NCBI GenBank assembly: GCA_032718475.1
Contig: JAUCBJ010002656.1
Coordinates: forward strand, 1-64,000
DNA: 64,000 nucleotides
Reading direction: 5' to 3'
Origin: Nemertoderma westbladi
Lineage: Eukaryota; Xenacoelomorpha; Nemertodermatida; Nemertodermatidae
Below, piece after piece: positions 58,097 through 64,000 of this stretch. Position numbers and translations under genes: made by a program. The first letter of the stretch is position 1; every line of letters starts with the position of its first letter. The notes under the pieces were generated by a model. It ran no database searches and was not told where the DNA came from. It was given only the letters and a program-made list of their open reading frames with translations.

Positions 58097-58491
58097 GTTC
58101 TAAAAAGGTGTAAACGTTGTGCCGTCATTGTCGGCATAACGTTGTGCCCACAGTGTTGGTATAACGTTGTGCCGACAGTGTGCAGATAATGTGCTAACGT
58201 TGTGCCAACAGTGTGGAGATAATGTGCTAATGTTGTGCCGACAGTGTCGGCATTAAGTTGTGACGACAGTGTCGGCCTACGTAGTGCCGACAGTGTCGGC
58301 GTTACGTTGTACCGACAGTGTCGGCGTTGCATTGTGCTGACAGTGTCGGCATTACGTTGTGCCGACTGTGACCGCATTACGTTGGGCCAACAGTGTGGCG
58401 GGCTAAAACCTAAATATAAATAGGTTCCGACACTGTCGGCACATCGTTATGTCGGCACAGTGTCGGTACAACGTTTACACTCGTTCTAAAA
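58097..58491. mobile_element. Small inverted-repeat element with palindromic subrepeats
   Basis: GTTCTAAAA flanks it directly (58097-58105 and 58483-58491), and inside lie inverted termini GTGTAAACGTTGT(G/A)CCG. The interior has about eleven 25-33 bp units around GCCGACAGTGTCGGC, a 7-bp perfect hairpin with one central base; the last two units are inverted. It fits a non-autonomous DNA transposon (9-bp duplications suggest Mutator-like, but 8 bp and hAT are possible). Confidence 0.75.
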
Positions 58492-59333
58492 TCAAATCTA
58501 CCATTGGCAGACATATAATTTCACCCCTCAACTCAAGGACAATGTATTATAATATATATTGATACCTTACCTTATTTGAGACAGCCCTCCCATTGGGCCA
58601 TTGTTTATAATCAGACAGTGCGGTTCCATCTTGCGGACATGTTATGTCTGGCTTGTTACTCCAACCGTTGCTGGTGTCTGAAAGCCACAATGCAGAACCA
58701 ACCAATAGTACCGCCTCGTAAAGCTTGTATGTCTGCAGGAAGAAATAAATAGGCTGATGGTGCAGTATTATATAGGCAGTTATTTTTTATGACACCTTTT
58801 TGGTCTTTCGACCCCTTTTTTTCGAAATTACTTTTATGACCCCTTTTATTGTTCTTTATGACCCCTTTTTTCGACATTCAGGCTGTATTGAAACAACAAC
58901 CAGACTGTGATTCACACAATAAACGACTTTATGTCGTACTCTGTTTTAATGAAGTCACTGTATAATAAATTAAATACACACTACTGCACATTCAGACATT
59001 TACAAAATACCATTGAATTAAATCGACTCTGTGCAGCTCTCCTTATCAACTCTCCTAAACATGGGCACAAAATGGCGACTATATGGCGTTTTTCTAACTA
59101 AAAAGAATCGATCAGGATCACTTTAACCAATAGAGAGGAAAGGAGCAGGATACAGTGGCGGGCTTTTTTAAACAAAACAAAATTGGCATTGTTGATCTTG
59201 ATGGTAGGCTGTAGGTAGGGTAAAATATATATCACAATAGTCATGGTCAATTACAACAGAAATCAAGACAGGTGGTTAATGCTGCACAGTACGGTACCGT
59301 ACTACTACTCTATGCTATGGTTCCGCGTCATTA
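58492..59333. other. Non-coding spacer
   Basis: It contains three or four short blocks of GACCCCTTTTTT with TTCGA (58790-58875). I see no gene, and the short frames have no recognisable content. Confidence 0.5.
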
Positions 59334-60549
59334 GTGGGTCAATTGAACCTATTGCATCAGAACTTTACTTACCTCTGGGTCAATTGAACATATTGCATCA
59401 GAACTTAACTTACCGCTGGGTCAATTAGACCTATTGCATCATGACTTTACAGACCTCCGGGTCAATTGAACATATTGCATCACAACTTAACTTACCTCTG
59501 GGTCAATTGAACCTATTGCATCAGAATTTTACTTACCTCTGGGTCAATTGAACCTATTTCATCAGAACTTTACTTACCTCTGGGTCAATTGGACCTATTG
59601 CATCATGACTTTACAGACCTCTGTGTCAATTGAACCTATTGCATCAGAACTTTACTGACCTCTGGGTCAATTGAACCTATTGCATCAGAACTTTACTTAC
59701 CTCTGGGTCAATTGAACCTATTGCATCATGACTTTACAGACCTCTGGGTCAATTGAACATATTGCATCACAACTTAACTTACCTCTGGGTCAATTGAACC
59801 TATTGCATCAGAACTTTACTTACCTCTGGGTCAATTGGACCTATTGCATCATGACTTTACAGACCTCTGTGTCAATTGAACCTATTGCATCAGAACTTTA
59901 CTGACCTCTGGGTCAATTGAACCTATTGCATCAGAACTTTACTGACCTCTGGGTCAATTGGACCTATTGCATCATGACTTTACAGACCTCTGGGTCAATT
60001 GAACATATTGCATCAAAACTTAACTTACCTCTGGGTCAATTGAACCTATTGCATCAGAACTTTACTGACCTCTGGGTCAATTGGACCTATTGCATCATGA
60101 CTTTACAGACCTCTGTGTCAATTGAACCTATTGCATCAGAACTTTACTGACCTCTGGGTCAATTGGACATATTGCATCAGAACTTTACTGACCTCTGGGT
60201 CAATTGAACCTATTGCATCAGAACTTGACTGACCTCTGGGTCAATTGAACCTATTGCATCAGAACTTTACTGACCTCTGGGTCAATTGGACCTATTGCAT
60301 CAGAACTTTACTTACCTCTGGGTCAATTGAACCTATTGCATCATGACTTTACAGACCTCTGGGTCAATTGAACATATTGCATCAAAACTTAACTTACCTC
60401 TGGGTCAATTGGACCTATTGCATCAGAACTTTACTTACCTCTGGGTCAATTGAACCTGTTGCATCATGACTTTATAGACCTCTGGGTCAATTGAACATAT
60501 TGCATCAAAACTTAACTTACCTCTGGGTCAATTGAACCTATTGCATCAG
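59334..60549. repeat. 41-bp minisatellite, about 30 copies
   Basis: The unit contains CTGGGTCAATTGAACCTATT and GCATCAGAACTTTAC. Three recurring variants (GAACCTATTGCATCAGAA, GGACCTATTGCATCATGA and GAACATATTGCATCA) follow each other in repeated order, a higher-order pattern of roughly four to five units. Confidence 0.95.
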
Positions 60550-60848
60550 TTCTTTGGTTAATAATAATTAAGGAACCAGAACCGACCAACTTTGGAAGAG
60601 AGTCTCGATTTATTCTCTAAAACAAAGACAAAATAAAGACAACAATCAATCACTGTGCGAGGTCAAACAATGAGTTAAGAATAACGAGCGTTTACACTAC
60701 ACTATATATGGGTACCGTATGCTGCATGTAAAGTAGGTAAAATTGTAAGTTTATCGTAAAAGTGAAATAATTTAGTTACCATTTCCATTTAAAAAGTACA
60801 AGGCAGATTTTAGCCTTGTTTAAAGCATTATTCTTCCCGAAATATGAA

Positions 60849-60935
60849 AATCCTGCAGGACTGGAACCAACAACCTCTGAACTAGAGATGCGAATTCAAT
60901 TAAACGAATTAATCCACTACGCCAAGGTTATCCGG
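60849..60935 (-). ncRNA. tRNA-like segment (pseudogene or SINE head)
   Basis: On the minus strand GGCGTAGTGGATTAA resembles box A, and GGTTGTTGGTTCCAGTCC about 50 bases later resembles box B with a T-loop. I could not form a full acceptor stem or define an anticodon arm, so it is not called as a functional tRNA. Confidence 0.3.
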
Positions 60936-61030
60936 TATGTATAACGTACGCTATACTGTACAGTACAATATACATTACCTATAGCTTTATGACAATTTGT
61001 TAATTAGAAGACCTATAATTTACAGATTTA

Positions 61031-61048
61031 GGGGGGGGGGGGGGGGGG
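61031..61048. repeat. Run of 18 G
   Basis: An uninterrupted G homopolymer lies 0.4 kb upstream of the CCDC17-like start codon. Its length is likely variable and prone to sequencing error. Confidence 0.95.
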
Positions 61049-61428
61049 TGGCGGAATCGTTTGTGTTGCCTACTGTAGCGTATCTTGAATCGTTTTGGTT
61101 GGGAGATTTTCGCATATTATATTATTGCCAAAACAATTTAATAATGTAATGAATAACATGGTATAGATTTCGCCCCGATGAACAACGTCTCAATAATTCC
61201 TTGGCAACGATAAATAAATAGATTACAAAACACTGAGTCGCCCATCTTAGTTACCGATAAACTTGGCAAACCCAACAACCCATTGTCGTTTAATTAAATG
61301 CTGTCCTTCTTTATTAGCAGCAACGCCATAAAATCTGACCAATAGATCAAGAATTTTTTTTCTTTTATTATTTCAAAATTTAGTTCCGTATTTTTATAAC
61401 TGAAAAGTTGTCAGTATTTGAGTAATAA

Positions 61429-61956
61429 ATGGCTGGGCGTGTCCCCCCGCTTTGGTACATGGGCCAGGGTCCCGGGTGGGGACAACGTGACGATTTGAAA
61501 CACGCAAACTCCGAGTACAACAACCACATTCGGGACATCAACAACCGGTACAGGGAGCTCGAGAGACAACGAGAAGACATAATGAAGCGCCTAAACACCA
61601 TATCGAACGGGCCACCACCCCAGCAGCTGGTGGTAAACGATCCCAACAGAGAAGCATCGGAGGGTCGGGTACTCAACGACGTTCGTAGCTCGTTGGACGC
61701 GGCACTGCGCGAGATGCGATCGTTGAATCTGTACGGCCATCCGCCACCTCCACCACCCCCTATCTACCCAACTCCTATAATACATCCTATAGACTCCCAC
61801 AACCCACTGATCGCCGAGTTGCAGTCTATGCTCTATACCTATCTGTCTCAGGGAGGAAAGGACCCCACGGTCATAGAGAAACTCAATGGAATGCTTTCCG
61901 ATGCGGTGCGGAATCAGAAAGGTCCTCCAGTTTCAGTGGACCCACTCAACCTACAG
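61429..61956 (+). CDS. CCDC17: CCDC17-like protein, exon 1
   Basis: The ATG at 61429 follows directly after an in-frame TAA, so the frame starts here or just downstream. It has 176 codons: a coiled coil at about residues 24-60 (NNHIRDINNRYRELERQRED), a Pro-rich stretch (HPPPPPPPIYPTP, about 105-117) and a short helix with TVIEKLNGMLSDAVRN. It ends at CTACAG followed by GTATTA (donor), phase 0; reading on into the intron meets a stop after five codons. The acceptor at 62655 restores the frame. Vertebrate CCDC17 is larger and has an N-terminal zinc finger not seen here, so an upstream exon is possible. Its function is not established; coiled coils suggest a structural role. Confidence 0.75.
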
Positions 61957-62655
61957 GTATTAGCGGTTATATAGAGCACACTTTAGCTTGATACAGTTAG
62001 TCGATGTAATTTCTTCAAATCGTGTACGATTGATACGAATGATAGGTGATATTTTAGAATAGCCAATTGCGTATTTGGCGTAAGCCTACAACGATAATGG
62101 TATGGTTTCCAGCAACACATATAGATATAATATTATTTATGTAAAGTTGATGACCTAACCTTTACCATAATTAAATTATTGTATCTTAAAATAATCTACC
62201 AGTTTAACAAACATAAAAAAAATATTCTACCCCCTTGATTACAAATTATTTCCATATTTTACCAAGATATTTTTTTAATTTATCTATTCTGCTATTACTA
62301 CTATAGTTATGTTCGTTTGTTGAAATTCAAAACATTTCTCGATTCTTTCCGATTTCAATCACATTGCAGATGTAAGGTGGCCATTAGAGCTACTGCGCTT
62401 TATTTATTTATTTTCGCGTGAATTAAATTTAGCTTTAATTTAATTTTCGAATAGAATACAATTAAATAATACTTAATTTACTTTCACTTTCATTTTCGCC
62501 TTCATTATAGATTTACTTATGTTGAAATGTGATACTTTATAAAAATACAATCAAAGTTCGTGCAATGCTTCATGTACCGAAATATGGCGGGATTTGTAGG
62601 TAAGATATCTAGAGTATTAAATTAATATTTAATGTTCAATTTTTGACATCAACAG
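61957..62655 (+). other. Intron of the CCDC17-like gene
   Basis: A 699-bp GT-AG intron, phase 0 (donor CAG|GTATTA, acceptor ATCAACAG|GTG). It is AT-rich, with no repeat or gene seen inside. Confidence 0.8.
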
Positions 62656-63720
62656 GTGATGACTTTTGAACTAGAGAATCAACGAATTTTGAAGGAATTG
62701 GAAGGTTCGAAGAAGGAGTTGAGTGGGGACGAGAAGGACATTCGGATGATGCAACGAGAGCATGCGATGCGCATGATGGCGCTGCAACAGGAGATGGAGG
62801 TGCTCAAACAGGAGACAATGATACAGGATTTACGACGGGGATTGCGAAGCCCGGACCTGGACAAACAACGCGCGGCACCTGCCGTGCCACCATCCGGTGC
62901 TGAGCATGAAACGCCCCATCTGTACCAGTGGATGAACAAGTTCACAGGAACAGACCGTCTGGACCCGTCGCCGTACGATCCCGCTTCCGGATTCGTGATC
63001 TTCTACGATTTTCTCATTGGCATGGACCCGTTGTACCAGAATTCTCGACTGGTCGTGGGTTTGTACCACGGCGGCCAGCAGCTGGGCACCCCGATCGCGC
63101 TTCCGATTAAACCGCTATACCCCGGGATGACGGCTGCGGGGATCGTTTACTACGGCGTCGCTTCCGGAAGTTACGCGGTAATCGGAGCGAAACAACCGGT
63201 GCAGCGCTGCCGACCGAGTCCGGAGATGGCCCTGGTGGTTGAGGTCCAGGCGACTGGTTCCAACTCGGACCAGTCGCTCCGGACCATTGGATTCACCAAG
63301 ATACAACTGTTTGATGAAGAGAATCGAGTTATCAGCGGTCGTTGGAAGATTCCAGTTCGCGTGACGCCGGTTCGTCCAGAGATGACCTACCGCGATATGA
63401 ACACGGTACCACAGGTCGGAACCGCGGAGCTCCACTACAGAATATGCAACGCTCGGGACGCCGATGTTCAGTCGTCATTGCGTGTCTCGATTAATGAGGC
63501 TCCGATGTATCGTTACCCCCCGCAGACATTCCGACTGCCCCTCATGCTCCCCGCGCCCGCCCCGCCCCCACCACCCAGGGCCAGAACGCCCCCACCCGCA
63601 CCCAAACCAGATCCCAAACCGAATACCGATAACGTGGTCTATGTTCCTCTGGGTGGGAAAGATGGAATCCCTGGGCCCCCTAAGTTGGGTCCCCCATCCG
63701 CCTCCAGTGGAAAGTCGTAA
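62656..63720 (+). CDS. CCDC17: CCDC17-like protein, exon 2 (C-terminal domain)
   Basis: It contributes 354 codons to a predicted 530-residue protein. It starts with GTG (Val) after the acceptor, so this is an exon boundary and not a start codon. A long coiled coil (ENQRILKELEGSKKELSGDE to about residue 235 of the joined protein) is followed by a conserved globular region of about 200 residues containing FVIFYDFLIGMDPLYQNSRL, GFTKIQLFDEENRVISGRWK and GTAELHYRICN, possibly a beta-sandwich (C2-like) fold. The end is Pro-rich (LPAPAPPPPPRARTPPPAPK). I assign CCDC17 from the coiled coil plus this domain. The exon is GC-rich compared with its surroundings, typical of constrained coding sequence here. 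Confidence 0.78.
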   Translation: MMTFELENQRILKELEGSKKELSGDEKDIRMMQREHAMRMMALQQEMEVLKQETMIQDLRRGLRSPDLDKQRAAPAVPPSGAEHETPHLYQWMNKFTGTDRLDPSPYDPASGFVIFYDFLIGMDPLYQNSRLVVGLYHGGQQLGTPIALPIKPLYPGMTAAGIVYYGVASGSYAVIGAKQPVQRCRPSPEMALVVEVQATGSNSDQSLRTIGFTKIQLFDEENRVISGRWKIPVRVTPVRPEMTYRDMNTVPQVGTAELHYRICNARDADVQSSLRVSINEAPMYRYPPQTFRLPLMLPAPAPPPPPRARTPPPAPKPDPKPNTDNVVYVPLGGKDGIPGPPKLGPPSASSGKS

Positions 63721-64000
63721 ATACTTAAAAAAACGGTTTTAACAATCCCAAATCTAATCGTATCTAACACTAACATAACAACTAACCATCTTACTCTTAC
63801 AGTACTACACCTTATTATAGTACTGTATAACGATCTATATTATTATTCAACAATTTAAGCTATAAATAAATAAATTAGCTATAAATTACTAGTACATTAT
63901 GTTATACATTATGTACTTTAGTTAAACTCACGGGATTTACAAGTAGCCATCGAGTGCCCATGTTTAGCATGTCCAATTTAATCCCCTGAAAAAAATATAG
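63721..64000 (+). other. 3' UTR and downstream of the CCDC17-like gene
   Basis: It is AT-rich; a TATAAATAAATAAATT stretch near 63860-63878 contains overlapping AATAAA polyadenylation signals about 145 bp after the stop. Confidence 0.5.

Larger units (their letters stand above)
60550..61428. other. Spacer upstream of the CCDC17-like gene
   Basis: No coding sequence is seen. It holds a tRNA-like segment near 60849-60935, an 18-G run at 61031-61048, and AT-rich DNA leading to the ATG at 61429. It probably contains the promoter and 5' UTR, but no clear core element was identified. Confidence 0.5.

Noticed and set aside
59334-60549. CRISPR-like repeat-spacer pattern
   Set aside because: Every part of the 41-bp unit repeats, so it is a simple minisatellite.
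60849-60935. Functional tRNA gene
   Set aside because: Box A- and box B-like motifs are present, but no acceptor stem or anticodon arm could be formed by eye.
62656-62658. GTG as an alternative start codon of a separate gene
   Set aside because: It directly follows a CAG splice acceptor and is in phase with the exon ending at 61956, so it is an internal Val codon.

Overview
The window is nuclear DNA of a multicellular animal, most likely a marine invertebrate. The evidence is GT-AG introns, extracellular mosaic exons (EGF and fibronectin type II), a CCDC17-like gene, a tRNA-derived SINE, LINEs, BEL/Pao elements and long satellites. I cannot name the phylum from the sequence alone. It is AT-rich and dominated by repeats; recognisable host coding sequence is under about 4 kb.

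Layout. 1-9887 (minus): 5' part of a BEL/Pao LTR retrotransposon, with a 1.17-kb LTR, a 2.25-kb leader, and a gag-pol frame open for 2,153 codons to the window edge. It is inserted in an older LINE relic (9888-11066). 12164-13909 (minus): intact, intronless acyl-CoA synthetase. 14.4-19.6 kb: transposon debris (integrase-core relic, plus-strand BEL/Pao integrase end, LINE 3' end, SINE with target-site duplications). 20.5-30.0 kb (minus): a LINE with intact ORF2, a shortened ORF1 and an extra upstream ORF, preceded by a direct duplication of its whole 5' half. 30.3-36.4 kb (plus): three exons of an EGF/FN2 mosaic gene, with one intron swollen by three copies of a dispersed repeat. 36.7-38.8 kb: minisatellite with an inverted arm. 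38.9-48.3 kb (minus): the 3' end of a second BEL/Pao element with an unrecognised, very large third ORF carrying a CCHC zinc knuckle between pol and the LTR, followed by an internally deleted copy of the same ORF. 48.3-49.7 kb: dispersed repeat with a piggyBac-like terminus. 49.7-58.0 kb: about 220 copies of a 37-bp satellite. 58.1-58.5 kb: small palindrome-rich inverted-repeat element. 59.3-60.5 kb: 41-bp minisatellite. 61.4-63.7 kb (plus): two-exon CCDC17-like gene.

The host genes (acyl-CoA synthetase, EGF/FN2 protein, CCDC17-like) have no evident joint function. The most unusual content is the BEL/Pao lineage. Its LTR termini recur at 8.7-9.9, 40.6-41.7 and about 38.9-39.2 kb. The ORF in the env position has no visible signal peptide or membrane segment; it looks like a nucleic-acid-binding, Gag-like protein. 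The LINE's extra upstream ORF is the second item worth following.
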